From Thalassobellus sp050294475 (GTDB lineage: Bacteria > Bacteroidota > Bacteroidia > Flavobacteriales > Flavobacteriaceae), in NCBI GenBank assembly GCA_050294475.1, contig JBNKOE010000014.1, forward strand, positions 1 to 64,000: a DNA stretch of 64,000 bases. The letters are read 5' to 3'. The stretch's first letter is position 1. Each line of letters starts with the position of its first letter. Made by a program: the position numbers and the translations under genes. A model generated the notes under the pieces. The model made no database searches and was not told the origin of the DNA. It saw only the letters and a program-made list of their open reading frames with translations. Positions 42,235-52,509 of the stretch are shown here, one piece after another.

Positions 42235-43398
42235 ATGGCACGTTATCATACTTTAGGGAAGATTCCCAAAAAACGTCATACGGCTTTTGAAAATAGCGAA
42301 GGCGGACTGTATCAAGAAGAACTTTTTGGTACTGCTGGTTTTACAGGTATTTCTTCATTATTATACCACATTCATCCTCCAACGGTAGTTTCTGAAATTA
42401 GAAATCTAGGTGCTATAGCACCATCAATAGCTATTGATAAAAACATGAAAGCACTAAGCTTCAAAGGATTTTCTATAAAACCAGAAAATGATTATTTAGA
42501 AAGCAGAAAAACATTATTTGTTAATAGCGATTTACACATTGGATTAGCTGCACCTAAAGAATTTTCAAAAGAATATTTCTATAAAAATGCCGATGCCGAT
42601 GAAATGTTATTTATACATAAAGGTTCGGGGAAATTAAAAACGTGTTACGGTTTAATTGAGTTTAAATATGGTGATTATGTTATAATTCCTAAAGGAGTTA
42701 TTTATCAAATAGATTTTGATTCTGAAGAAAACAGAATTTTATATGTAGAATCTTTTGAACCTATTGTTACTCCAAAAAGGTACCGAAACAATTTTGGACA
42801 GTTGTTAGAACACTCCCCCTTTTGTGAGCGTGATTTTAGGTTACCAACCAACTTAGAAACTTTTAATGAAAAAGGAGCTTTTAAAATTAAAGTTAAAAAA
42901 CAAGGAAATATGTGGGAGTACACATACAACAACCATCCTTTTGATGTCGTTGGATGGGATGGATTTCATTATCCGTATGCGTTTTCAATTCACGATTTCG
43001 AACCCATAACTGGTAGAATACACATGCCTCCTCCAATTCACCAAACTTGGGAATCTGCAGGCTTTGTGGTATGTAGCTTTGTGCCAAGGTTATACGACTA
43101 TCATCCAAAATCAATTCCAGCTCCATACCATCATTCCAATATAGATTCAGATGAATTGCTGTATTACGTTGATGGCGATTTTATGAGTAGAAACAACATT
43201 GAAATAGGACAACTAACATTACATCCGGGTGGTGTGCCACACGGTCCACATCCTGGAGCCATAGAAAGAAGTATTGGCAAAAAAGAAACTCAGGAATTGG
43301 CTGTAATGATAGATCCTTTTAAACCTTTATCTATTACAGAAGAAGCATTAAAACTTAAAGTAGAAGATTATTATAAGTCTTGGAATACAAATAACTAA
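42235..43398 (+). CDS. hmgA: Homogentisate 1,2-dioxygenase
   Basis: This gene encodes 387 residues, slightly shorter than the proteobacterial enzyme. The cupin fold shows GWDGFHYPYAFSIHDFEPITGRIHMPPPIHQTWE and the C-terminal LTLHPGGVPHGPHPGAIERS, which hold the His and Glu ligands of the active-site iron. It opens the ring of homogentisate in Phe/Tyr breakdown. It is followed by the hppD gene after 10 bases. Confidence 0.93.
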   Translation: MARYHTLGKIPKKRHTAFENSEGGLYQEELFGTAGFTGISSLLYHIHPPTVVSEIRNLGAIAPSIAIDKNMKALSFKGFSIKPENDYLESRKTLFVNSDLHIGLAAPKEFSKEYFYKNADADEMLFIHKGSGKLKTCYGLIEFKYGDYVIIPKGVIYQIDFDSEENRILYVESFEPIVTPKRYRNNFGQLLEHSPFCERDFRLPTNLETFNEKGAFKIKVKKQGNMWEYTYNNHPFDVVGWDGFHYPYAFSIHDFEPITGRIHMPPPIHQTWESAGFVVCSFVPRLYDYHPKSIPAPYHHSNIDSDELLYYVDGDFMSRNNIEIGQLTLHPGGVPHGPHPGAIERSIGKKETQELAVMIDPFKPLSITEEALKLKVEDYYKSWNTNN

Positions 43399-43408
43399 AG
43401 CATAAAAC

Positions 43409-44575
43409 ATGTCAACAGAAATAAAAAACTTAAAAGATTTACAAAACACAGAATACTCATTAAAAAAAACGTTTAATGATGCAAAAGATTTTCTTCCTCT
43501 ATTAGGAACCGATTATGTTGAGTTATATGTTGGAAACGCAAAACAATCTGCTCATTTTTACAAAACAGCTTTTGGTTTCCAGTCTGAAGCTTACGCAGGC
43601 TTAGAAACAGGAATGAAAGACCGTGTTTCGTATGTGTTAAAACAAGATAAAATAAGATTAGTTTTAACAACTTCATTAAAAGAAGGCGGAGCAATTAATG
43701 AGCATATTAACAAACACGGAGATGGCGTAAAAATAGTTGCTCTTTGGGTTGAAGACGCTACAAAATCTTGGGAAGAAACAACTAAAAGAGGTGCAAAATC
43801 TTTTATGGAACCAACACGAGAAGATGATGGCGAAAACGGATATGTTATTCGTTCGGGTATTCATACATACGGAGATACTGTTCATATTTTTGTAGAAAGA
43901 AAAAACTATACAGGTATATTTTTACCAAACTTTAAAAAATGGGAATCTCATTATAACCCAAGTCCTGTAGGTTTAAAATTTATAGATCATATGGTAGGCA
44001 ATGTAGGTTGGAATGAAATGAATAAATGGTGTGAATTTTATGCAAAAGTTATGGGGTTTGCACAAATAATTTCGTTTGATGATAATGATATATCTACTGA
44101 ATTTACTGCTCTAATGAGTAAAGTAATGTCTAACGGAAATGGACGTATTAAATTTCCAATTAATGAACCTGCTGAAGGAAAAAAGAAATCTCAAATTGAA
44201 GAATATATCGACTTTTACAACGGCCCAGGTGTTCAACACATTGCAGTAGCAACAAACGACATTGTAGCAACAGTTTCAGAAATGAAAAATAGAGGTGTAG
44301 AATTTTTATACGTTCCTGAAAACTATTATGACGATTTAATAGAACGTGTTGGAGAAATTGATGAGGATGTTGAAGTTCTAAAAAAATATGGTATTTTAAT
44401 TGACAGAGATGACGAAGGCTATTTATTGCAATTATTTACAAAACCAGTTGTTGATAGACCAACCATGTTTTTTGAAATAATTCAACGAAAAGGGGCTAAA
44501 TCATTTGGTAAAGGTAATTTTAAAGCTTTATTTGAAGCTATTGAAAGAGAACAAGAAAACAGAGGCACTCTATAA
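43409..44575 (+). CDS. hppD: 4-Hydroxyphenylpyruvate dioxygenase
   Basis: This gene encodes 388 residues. It has two vicinal-oxygen-chelate halves (about 30-180 and 195-370). Iron ligands are expected at FIDHMVGNVG (first His), GVQHIAVATNDI (second His) and MFFEIIQRKG (Glu). It makes homogentisate from 4-hydroxyphenylpyruvate, the substrate for HmgA encoded just upstream. Confidence 0.95.
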   Translation: MSTEIKNLKDLQNTEYSLKKTFNDAKDFLPLLGTDYVELYVGNAKQSAHFYKTAFGFQSEAYAGLETGMKDRVSYVLKQDKIRLVLTTSLKEGGAINEHINKHGDGVKIVALWVEDATKSWEETTKRGAKSFMEPTREDDGENGYVIRSGIHTYGDTVHIFVERKNYTGIFLPNFKKWESHYNPSPVGLKFIDHMVGNVGWNEMNKWCEFYAKVMGFAQIISFDDNDISTEFTALMSKVMSNGNGRIKFPINEPAEGKKKSQIEEYIDFYNGPGVQHIAVATNDIVATVSEMKNRGVEFLYVPENYYDDLIERVGEIDEDVEVLKKYGILIDRDDEGYLLQLFTKPVVDRPTMFFEIIQRKGAKSFGKGNFKALFEAIEREQENRGTL

Positions 44576-44584
44576 TTTTATTTA

Positions 44585-46339
44585 ATGAGTAAAAAATATG
44601 AATATAAATTAAACAGTGTAACAAAAAAGTTACCAAATCATTTACGGAAGTTTATTGTAAAACAACCTTACAAAGAATATACAGCACAAAATCATGCTGT
44701 ATGGAGGTATGTAATGCGGTTAAATATTGATTATTTAAAAAACGCTGCACATAGTTACTATTTGGAAGGATTAGAAAAAGCGGGCATCTCAACAGATTAT
44801 ATTCCTAAAATGGAAGGAATGAATCGAATCTTAAAAGAAATTGGTTGGGCCGCCGTTTCTGTTGATGGATTTATTCCTCCAAATGCGTTTATGGAATTTC
44901 AGGCATACAATGTTTTGGTTATTGCTTCAGATATTAGAACTATAGAACATATAGAATACACACCAGCACCAGATATTATTCATGAAGCTGCTGGACATGC
45001 ACCAATAATTGCAAACCCTGAATACGCTGAATATTTAAGACGTTTTGGTGAAATTGGTTGTAAAGCTATTTCTTCTGAAAAAGATTATGAAATGTACGAA
45101 GCAGTTCGGCATTTATCCATAATAAAAGAAGATCCAACAACACTTGATGAAGATATTGAAAAGGCTACTAAAATAGTTAATGACCTTCAAAATAATATTG
45201 GAGAATTATCTGAAATGGCTCAAATTAGAAATCTACATTGGTGGACTGTAGAATATGGCTTGATTGGTGAATTAGAATACCCCAAAATTTATGGTGCAGG
45301 ATTATTGTCTTCAATTGGAGAAAGTAAAACATGCTTAAATGAAGACATAAAAAAAATACCGTATTCTATAGAAGCTGCAACAATTAATTTTGATATTACA
45401 AAACCTCAACCACAATTATTTGTAACACCAAATTTTGCACATTTAAGTTATGTACTCGAAAAATTTGCTAACACAATGGCTTTAAGAAAAGGCGGTTTAG
45501 AAGGTGTAAATAAATTAATTAAATCTAAAAATATTGGGACTATAGAACTGAGTACTGGTATTCAAATTTCAGGAAAGTTTTCGAATGTTATAGAACATCA
45601 AAACAAACCCATTTATATTCAAACAATTGGAGAAACAGCATTAGCTTCAAGAGATAAAGAATTAATTGGTCACGGAACTAATAAGCATTCAGATGGTTTT
45701 GGAAGCCCAATTGGTAAATTGGAGGGCATCAATTTAGCTATTGAAGATATGTCTCCAAAAGATTTAAAAGTTTATGGCATATATGAAGGTCTTACTACCG
45801 AATTGGTTTTTGAAGGCGGAATTAAAGTTGTTGGACAAATAATAACAGGTAAAAGGGATTTACAAGGTAAAATTTTATTAATTTCTTTTGAAAACTGTAC
45901 TGTAACTTACAATGATGATGTTTTATTTAAACCCGAATGGGGTATTTATGACATGGCTGTTGGAAAAGAAATAATTTCTGCATTTTCAGGACCAGCTTCA
46001 AGTGAATCTTTTAAAGATATTTTTAAAGTTCCTAAAGAAAAAACACATAAAATTTCTTATTCAGAAGACGACAAAACATTGTATTCATATTATTCTGAAA
46101 TTAGAAATATTAGAGAATCAAATAAGATAGATTTAAAAATAATTGAAAGCATATTCAATAAAATCTCTATTAAATACCCTAACGAATGGTTACTATTTCT
46201 TGAAATTTACGAGTTAGTTTATACTTTAGAAAATGATTTTTCTAATAAAGTTTTAAATAAACTTGAAACATTAAAAGTTAATAAAAAATATACAAAACTA
46301 ATTGAAGATGGCATTTATTTACTGTCTAAAAATAATTAA
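44585..46339 (+). CDS. phhA: Phenylalanine 4-monooxygenase (aromatic amino acid hydroxylase)
   Basis: This gene encodes 584 residues. The biopterin-dependent hydroxylase domain (about 20-335) has PDIIHEAAGHAPIIANPEYAEYLRRFGEIG with the two His ligands and the Glu of the iron triad. A C-terminal extension of about 240 residues follows, of beta-rich then helical character, usual in the long Bacteroidota form and unlike the compact proteobacterial enzyme. It feeds tyrosine to the pathway encoded upstream. No pterin recycling gene is seen. Confidence 0.92.
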   Translation: MSKKYEYKLNSVTKKLPNHLRKFIVKQPYKEYTAQNHAVWRYVMRLNIDYLKNAAHSYYLEGLEKAGISTDYIPKMEGMNRILKEIGWAAVSVDGFIPPNAFMEFQAYNVLVIASDIRTIEHIEYTPAPDIIHEAAGHAPIIANPEYAEYLRRFGEIGCKAISSEKDYEMYEAVRHLSIIKEDPTTLDEDIEKATKIVNDLQNNIGELSEMAQIRNLHWWTVEYGLIGELEYPKIYGAGLLSSIGESKTCLNEDIKKIPYSIEAATINFDITKPQPQLFVTPNFAHLSYVLEKFANTMALRKGGLEGVNKLIKSKNIGTIELSTGIQISGKFSNVIEHQNKPIYIQTIGETALASRDKELIGHGTNKHSDGFGSPIGKLEGINLAIEDMSPKDLKVYGIYEGLTTELVFEGGIKVVGQIITGKRDLQGKILLISFENCTVTYNDDVLFKPEWGIYDMAVGKEIISAFSGPASSESFKDIFKVPKEKTHKISYSEDDKTLYSYYSEIRNIRESNKIDLKIIESIFNKISIKYPNEWLLFLEIYELVYTLENDFSNKVLNKLETLKVNKKYTKLIEDGIYLLSKNN

Positions 46340-46388
46340 TAAGAATAAGTTTTTATAGAATAAAATCTCAAATATTACTAGTAAAATT

Positions 46389-47282
46389 ATGAAAAACAGC
46401 ATATCAATAGATCCAAATACACTTTCTGTAAAGAAACTACATAGTATTTTATTAACTGCTGTAGCTCCAAGACCAATAGCTTTGGCAAGTACTATAAATA
46501 CTGACGGTCTTGTAAACTTGAGTCCGTTTAGTTTTTTTAATGTATTTAGTGCAAATCCACCCATTTTAATTTTTTCCCCTGCACGCAGAGTTAGAGACAA
46601 TACAACAAAACATACTTTAGAAAACGTTGAAACGACAAAAGAAGTCGTTATTAATATTGTAAACTTCCCTATTGTTGAGCAAGTTTCATTATCAAGTACG
46701 GAATATGAGGAAGGCGTAAATGAGTTTATAAAATCTGGATTAACAGAAATTCCTTCAGAAAAAATTAAACCTCCAAGAGTACAAGAATCTCCAATTTCTT
46801 TTGAATGTGTTGTAGATAATATTATTCATTTAGGAAATGAAGGAGGTGCTGGTAATTTGGTTATTTGTAAGGTGGTTCAAATTCATATAAATAATAAATA
46901 TCTAGATGCTGATAAAAACATTGACACAAAAAAATTAGACTTAGTAGCGCGATTAGGCGCTAATTGGTACACTAGAATTACTGAAGAATCATTGTTTGAA
47001 ATACCAAAACCTATTTTTACAAAAGGAATTGGCGTTGACAAACTTCCGAAGCATGTTTTTTCTACCAGTGTTTTATCAGGAAATAATATTGGTAGACTAG
47101 GAAACTATAAAAGTATTCCAACAACTCAAGAATTAGAAGCAATCCAAATTTTACCCGAAGTGGTTAAAGCGCTTGCTATTAAAAACGAACAAGAAAAATT
47201 AGAAACGCTACATAAAATGGTTAAACGCTATTTGGAAAATGATAATTTAGAATTAGCTATAAAAATATTATTTTGCTTATAA
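46389..47282 (+). CDS. Flavin reductase-like FMN-binding split-barrel protein
   Basis: This gene encodes 297 residues. The split-barrel domain (about 15-190) has TAVAPRPIALASTINTDGLVNLSPFSFFNVFS and NIVNFPIVEQVS. The C-terminal about 90 residues are a tail found in Bacteroidota homologues. It lies at the end of the aromatic degradation genes and often accompanies them in flavobacteria. The exact reaction is unknown, possibly flavin reduction or a decarboxylase-like step. No fumarylacetoacetase gene follows in the window. Confidence 0.85.
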   Translation: MKNSISIDPNTLSVKKLHSILLTAVAPRPIALASTINTDGLVNLSPFSFFNVFSANPPILIFSPARRVRDNTTKHTLENVETTKEVVINIVNFPIVEQVSLSSTEYEEGVNEFIKSGLTEIPSEKIKPPRVQESPISFECVVDNIIHLGNEGGAGNLVICKVVQIHINNKYLDADKNIDTKKLDLVARLGANWYTRITEESLFEIPKPIFTKGIGVDKLPKHVFSTSVLSGNNIGRLGNYKSIPTTQELEAIQILPEVVKALAIKNEQEKLETLHKMVKRYLENDNLELAIKILFCL

Positions 47283-47304
47283 TTTTATAAGTCTTGCCTT
47301 TTTT

Positions 47305-47390
47305 GCGTTAGCGATAGTAGTGGTAGCTTTTGGCGAGCGGACGCTTCGAGCCAAAACTATTAACGAATAGCGCGACCCTTGTGGTAACGC
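47305..47390. repeat. Palindromic intergenic repeat (REP-like)
   Basis: GCGTTA (47305-47310) and TAACGC (47385-47390) form the outer stem. The inner hairpin is built from TTTTGGC (47328-47334) and GCCAAAA (47349-47355), with AGCG/CGCT inside it. The higher GC content differs from the surroundings. It lies between two convergent transcripts and resembles dispersed repeats of flavobacterial genomes; copies elsewhere were not seen in this window. Confidence 0.6.
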
Positions 47391-47432
47391 CCAAAACATC
47401 AATCTGTTTATATACTCTAAATAAGTATTAAA

Positions 47433-48866
47433 CTACTTAACTAAAACCTTCTTTTCAAAACTACTTTTTGATGCTTCACAAATAGAACATTCATAGGTTT
47501 CTGGAAGATTTTCGAAAACTGTAAATGGTTCTATATTTTGGGTAATATCGCCGTAAACTTCATTGTATATGGTTAAACAATCTTTACATTGATAGACTTC
47601 TTCTTCTATTGTTTCTTTATGGATTTCATGTTCTTTTTCTTCAGTATGATCAGTTCCTAATTGCTCGAAATATAATTGGCTTAGTTCCATTAATAAACCT
47701 GGTAATTCTACCTTATCTACATCTTGCACATGCATAATATACTCTCTTGTATTAGGATCGAAATTTTTAGCATACAACAGGTTATAAGTATCTCTAATAA
47801 TAAAATCGCCTAAAACTTCTGGTTGTTTGTTTTTTTCAATAACTACCGATGTAAAATTATAGGTGTCGCTTCCATAATTTGAAATACCAAAAGTTAAACC
47901 ATAAGTACTAATATCATTCTGATCGAAATTTGTAACCAAATATTTTTTTAGGCTTAGAGCCTCCTTATCGTTAACAGGTAAATGCCAATTTAACTCGAGC
48001 ATAGAATGACGTACATTAATACCATACCGACCTAAAAACTTTTCCCATTGTATTTTAGAATCAATAGGAATTCCTTTAACTATGAATGATTTCCAAGGTG
48101 TTATTGATATTTTACCAATTTTACTTTCTGCACATAATTCACACATGGCTTTTAAAAAAGATAAATCGTATCTATTGTTCCTCCAATAGAGACCCAACCA
48201 ATATTTATCCATAGCAATTCTATTCATACCTTCGTAATACGGAAATGGGTAAAATGGTACTTCTAAAGGCTTATCAACTGTTCTATTATTAGTATCGGTA
48301 GCATCACTAACTAAATCGAAAACAGTCTCGATAGTTTCTGGTTCTTCTTGTAAAATATTTTCAATAGCCAGTTCTATTTTATCCATATCCCAGCTATAAA
48401 TAAGTGCTGGATACATTTCTGTTTTTTTCCATTCTGGAAGTCGGATATACAAATACCAATAATCTTCATGTTCTGAAGCAATAAAATTAACATGTCCAGT
48501 AAACAAAGGCACTAAACGCTGTTTAGGATCGGTAATATTTAATCGTAATTTAAGTTTATGCTTAAATTGTTCTATGATATATAAATATCTATCACTGGTA
48601 AGCCATGAAGTACTTGGTAAAATATCGGCCGACACATAAGAAGATGATATATTTTCTATTTCATCTCTTTTAGGTTTAATAAATTTAATTTTATCAAATT
48701 GACTAAACTTAGACTCATCAATATCTTCAGGAAAAATAATATCTTGTCTAGAACCAAAAGATATTGCATCTAAACCTAAACTTTCGGCAGCTTCACAAAT
48801 ATATTTAAGCTCGCCTGGAGATAATACACCGCCATTTATTAGTAATCTATATGGTTCCTTTATCAT
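47433..48866 (-). CDS. Nitrite/sulfite-reductase-like half-domain protein with C-terminal rubredoxin
   Basis: This gene encodes 477 residues. The N-terminal LLINGGVLSPGELKYICEAAESLGLDAISFGSRQDI resembles the ferredoxin-like half-domain of nitrite/sulfite reductases. The C-terminal about 50 residues are a rubredoxin (CKDC and CSIC, about 427-470). The cysteines that bind the siroheme-linked cluster in true NirB (C-x5-C and C-x3-C) are absent, so it is probably not a catalytic nitrite reductase but an electron carrier. Its start overlaps the nitrate reductase stop by four bases, implying coupled translation and a role as electron donor to it. Confidence 0.75.
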   Translation of the reverse strand: MIKEPYRLLINGGVLSPGELKYICEAAESLGLDAISFGSRQDIIFPEDIDESKFSQFDKIKFIKPKRDEIENISSSYVSADILPSTSWLTSDRYLYIIEQFKHKLKLRLNITDPKQRLVPLFTGHVNFIASEHEDYWYLYIRLPEWKKTEMYPALIYSWDMDKIELAIENILQEEPETIETVFDLVSDATDTNNRTVDKPLEVPFYPFPYYEGMNRIAMDKYWLGLYWRNNRYDLSFLKAMCELCAESKIGKISITPWKSFIVKGIPIDSKIQWEKFLGRYGINVRHSMLELNWHLPVNDKEALSLKKYLVTNFDQNDISTYGLTFGISNYGSDTYNFTSVVIEKNKQPEVLGDFIIRDTYNLLYAKNFDPNTREYIMHVQDVDKVELPGLLMELSQLYFEQLGTDHTEEKEHEIHKETIEEEVYQCKDCLTIYNEVYGDITQNIEPFTVFENLPETYECSICEASKSSFEKKVLVK

Positions 48867-51800
48867 GCCAATACTTTTGTATTATTTAATATTTCTCGAA
48901 CTTCGGTTTTACAACTTCCACAACCTAAACCAGCTCCTGTTTTATTACAAAGCGTTGTAAAATCTGTACAGCCTTCTTTAATTGTTTCTTCAATATTACC
49001 TGCTCCTACCTGACTGCAAGAACACACTAATTTACCTAAAACAGGCACATCGTTTGAAGCACCTCGCAATAAGGTATTTCGCTTTTCAGACATTTCTATT
49101 TTACTTTCAATCATTGTCTTAAATTCGGCAAACTCATTTTTATCGCCCATTAAAACGGCTCCAATTAAAAGATCATCTTTTACAATACACTTTTTGTAGT
49201 AACGCTTTTTAATATCAGTAAAAATAACTTCTTCATAGCTATCATCATTTTCAGGCACATTAATCTCTCCAATGCTACATAGGTTTAAGTCATTGAATTT
49301 CAAAATATTCATTAAAACCGATCCTTGATACGAACAACTAATATCACCAGCAATAAAATTGGCTAAAATATTGGCTTGTTGCTCTGCAGCCGATGTAATT
49401 CCGAATAACTGATTATTATATTCTGCTATCTCTCCAATAGCAAAAATATCTGGATGTGAAGACTGTAAATGCTGATTTACTTTCACACCTCGACTACAAA
49501 CAATACCATTTTCTCTAGCTATTTCTATATTAGGAATAGTACCAATAGCATATACAATAGCATTTGCTATGATTAATTTTCCACTTTTAAGTGTAATGTT
49601 TAATTCGCCCGTATCATCGTCGTCAAACACAGTACTTACTTCATTATCAAAATAAATTTGAATGCCACGTTCTTGTACATCTAAGGCCAATAATTTACTA
49701 GAAACTTTATCTAGCTGACGCTCCATTAATCGTGATGCTCGTTGTATAATCGTGATTTTAACATTTTTATGTTTCATGGCTGCTGCCAGCTCTAAACCTA
49801 ACAATCCGCCACCAACTATAACAATATGTTGCTCTTCTGGAGGCAATCCTGTAGCATCTAAATACGCCTTAAAACTATCAGCATCGCTTTTATTTCGCAT
49901 AGTAAACCTACCAGGTAAATCTATTTGAACATCTTTTGGTATAAAGGCGCGACTTCCTGTAGCTAAAATAAGTTTATCAAACGTGTACGTTTCCCCATCA
50001 CTGGCAGTTACCACTTTATTTTCTTTATCTATTTTAGTAATAAGCGTTTCAGGATGTACGGTAATATTGAGTTTTTTTAACTCGACTTTTTTAATTTTAA
50101 GAAGTTGCTCCCAAGTAAGTTCTTCGGTAACATATTCTGGTAGTAACACACGGTTATAAAACAAATTAGGTTCTTTAGAAAACACATGAATTTCATCTAC
50201 CTCATTATACTCCCTATAGTTTTGAACAAACCTAAACGCTGCAGCACCTGCACCTGCAATAATTATTTTTTCTGCTTCCTTTTTATATTTTTTCACAGAC
50301 ACGGTCGTGAACTTAAAATCGGGTTCTTTCGACTGTGGGTCTATATGCGTATTTGTTAAATTATTGGTTCTGTTTAAATCGCTTTGTAATTGTTTCCCCC
50401 AGTGCATAGGTAAAAACACCACGCCTTTTTTTATAGCATCGGTTACTTTAGCACGTACGCGAACCTCGCCATTTGCACTTTTAATTTCTGAAATATCACC
50501 GTCTTTTATCTTATTTAAATAAGCATCAACCGGGTTAATTTCTAAAACAGGTGTTGGATAATGTGTTTTTAAACGCGATACCTTTCCTGTTTTTGTCATA
50601 GTATGCCATTGATCTCGCACACGTCCTGTTGTTAAAATTAAAGGAAACTCAGCATTCGGTTTCACTGAAGTATTATTAATACTTTTTGCAACATTGAAAA
50701 TGGCTTTTCCCGATGGTGTATAAAACTTTTTATCTTCAAATAATCTAGGTGTTCCGCTATGTCTGTATTCTGGTACTGGCCATTGAAATGTACCTTCGTG
50801 CTTTAATCTATAGTAATTTAAAAAGGATACATCAATATTCGTTCCTTTAGTCATAGATGCATATTCATCATAAATTTCTTCGGCACTATTATAATTAAAA
50901 CCCCTGAATCCCATACGTTGTGCAAAATCACAAAATATCTCAACATCTGGTCTTGCTTCACCAGGTGCATTAATTTCTTTAGGCAAATATGAAATGCGTC
51001 TTTCAGAATTTGTCATCGTTCCCTCCTTCTCTAACCAACCGGCAGCAGGAAGCACTAAATCGGCATACTCCAGCGTATCCGCCTTATGAGAAATATCTTG
51101 AACCACCACAAACTTCGCGTTTTTCATGGCACGCTCAATTTGATGTGTATTTGGTAAACTTACTAATGGATTAGTACAAGCTATCCAAACAGCTTTTAAT
51201 TTACCGCTTTCCAATGCTTGAAACATTTCGGTAGCCGTTAAACCTGGTTTTGGTGAAATACTATCGACGCCCCAAAACTGTGCCACTTCACGTCGATGCT
51301 CTTCATTTTGTAAATCTTTATGAACTGCTAATAAATTAGCCATTCCTCCTACTTCACGACCACCCATGGCATTTGGCTGACCTGTTAGTGAAAATGGTCC
51401 AGATCCTGGTTTTCCAACTTGCCCAGTAATTAACGACAAATTTAAAAGTGCTGTGTTTTTATCGGTTCCTACCACACTCTGGTTAAGTCCCATAGCCCAC
51501 ATACTAATAAAACCCTTTGAAAGCCCTATAGTATCAGCTGCTTTTCTTATTTCTTTTTCTGAAACACCACATAATTTTGACGCCTGTTTTAATGAAGTTC
51601 CAAAAATCTGTTCTTTATAATCCTTAAATCCTTCGGTATACTTTTTAATGAAATCTTCATCAATTAAACCTCGTTTATATAAACAACGTGCTATGGCATT
51701 ATAGAGAGTGACATCGGTTCCGGGAAGGATTTGAAGGTGAATATCGGCAAAATTTGCAGTATCTGTTTTTCGTGGATCGACAACTATAATTTTAACATCT

Positions 51801-52384
51801 GGATTCTTTTCTTTATGCTGTTCTAAACGTCTAAAAAGAATAGGATGACACCACGCAGGATTTGCTCCTGTAATTAAAAAACAATCTGCTAACTCAATAT
51901 CGGCATACGAAATAGGCACACTATCTTCTCCAAATGTTTTCTTGTAACCAACCACAGCCGAACTCATACATAAGCGCGAATTGGTATCTATATTATTAGT
52001 TCCAATAAACCCTTTGGTAAGTTTATTAGCAATGTAATATTCTTCGGTTAAACTTTGTCCTGACACATAGAATGCTACACTATCTGGTCCGTGTTTTTTA
52101 ATAATAGATTTAAAAACGCTTGCAGCTCTATCTAAAGCATCATCCCAACTTACACGCTCACGTGGATGTGATCGACTCCATCTCATTTCTGGATATAAAA
52201 TTCTATCAGACGTATCATTTACAACATAATGTAAATTCATTCCCTTAGAACATAACATGCCTTTGTTTACCGGATGGTCTTTATCGCCTTCAACTAAAAC
52301 CTTATTATTAAGATCTTTTTTAACAATAATACCACATCCAACGCCACAATACGAACATGTTGTTTTTATTTCATTTTTAGACAT
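48863..52384 (-). CDS. Assimilatory nitrate reductase fused to NirB-like FAD module and BFD [2Fe-2S] domain
   Basis: This gene encodes 1173 residues. Residues 1 to about 690 are a cytoplasmic NasA/NarB-type bis-MGD enzyme: C10-x2-C13-x3-C17 with a later Cys in GMLCSKG bind the cluster, and Cys in NSRLCMSSAV is the Mo ligand. From about 700 a pyridine-nucleotide-disulfide oxidoreductase module follows (IIIAGAGAAAF, then HIVIVGGGLLGLELAAA near 850). The last about 55 residues are a BFD-like [2Fe-2S] domain (CSC with CGSC). The fusion would let NAD(P)H reduce nitrate directly or through the rubredoxin protein. It follows the transporter gene. Confidence 0.9.
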   Translation of the reverse strand: MSKNEIKTTCSYCGVGCGIIVKKDLNNKVLVEGDKDHPVNKGMLCSKGMNLHYVVNDTSDRILYPEMRWSRSHPRERVSWDDALDRAASVFKSIIKKHGPDSVAFYVSGQSLTEEYYIANKLTKGFIGTNNIDTNSRLCMSSAVVGYKKTFGEDSVPISYADIELADCFLITGANPAWCHPILFRRLEQHKEKNPDVKIIVVDPRKTDTANFADIHLQILPGTDVTLYNAIARCLYKRGLIDEDFIKKYTEGFKDYKEQIFGTSLKQASKLCGVSEKEIRKAADTIGLSKGFISMWAMGLNQSVVGTDKNTALLNLSLITGQVGKPGSGPFSLTGQPNAMGGREVGGMANLLAVHKDLQNEEHRREVAQFWGVDSISPKPGLTATEMFQALESGKLKAVWIACTNPLVSLPNTHQIERAMKNAKFVVVQDISHKADTLEYADLVLPAAGWLEKEGTMTNSERRISYLPKEINAPGEARPDVEIFCDFAQRMGFRGFNYNSAEEIYDEYASMTKGTNIDVSFLNYYRLKHEGTFQWPVPEYRHSGTPRLFEDKKFYTPSGKAIFNVAKSINNTSVKPNAEFPLILTTGRVRDQWHTMTKTGKVSRLKTHYPTPVLEINPVDAYLNKIKDGDISEIKSANGEVRVRAKVTDAIKKGVVFLPMHWGKQLQSDLNRTNNLTNTHIDPQSKEPDFKFTTVSVKKYKKEAEKIIIAGAGAAAFRFVQNYREYNEVDEIHVFSKEPNLFYNRVLLPEYVTEELTWEQLLKIKKVELKKLNITVHPETLITKIDKENKVVTASDGETYTFDKLILATGSRAFIPKDVQIDLPGRFTMRNKSDADSFKAYLDATGLPPEEQHIVIVGGGLLGLELAAAMKHKNVKITIIQRASRLMERQLDKVSSKLLALDVQERGIQIYFDNEVSTVFDDDDTGELNITLKSGKLIIANAIVYAIGTIPNIEIARENGIVCSRGVKVNQHLQSSHPDIFAIGEIAEYNNQLFGITSAAEQQANILANFIAGDISCSYQGSVLMNILKFNDLNLCSIGEINVPENDDSYEEVIFTDIKKRYYKKCIVKDDLLIGAVLMGDKNEFAEFKTMIESKIEMSEKRNTLLRGASNDVPVLGKLVCSCSQVGAGNIEETIKEGCTDFTTLCNKTGAGLGCGSCKTEVREILNNTKVLA

Positions 52385-52509
52385 TTACACCTGCTTTTAC
52401 ACGAATTAAAAAAATATTATTATATCAAACAAGCATCAATACTCACTATTTTCAATACTCTAAAAAAGCTATCTTAAATCGTTAAATTGATAAAATTTAA
52501 TAACAAAAT

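Noticed and set aside
47416..47440. AAGTATTAAACTACTTA as another FNR-like site
   Set aside because: The arms are interrupted and it lies at the 3' end of a gene, not at a promoter.
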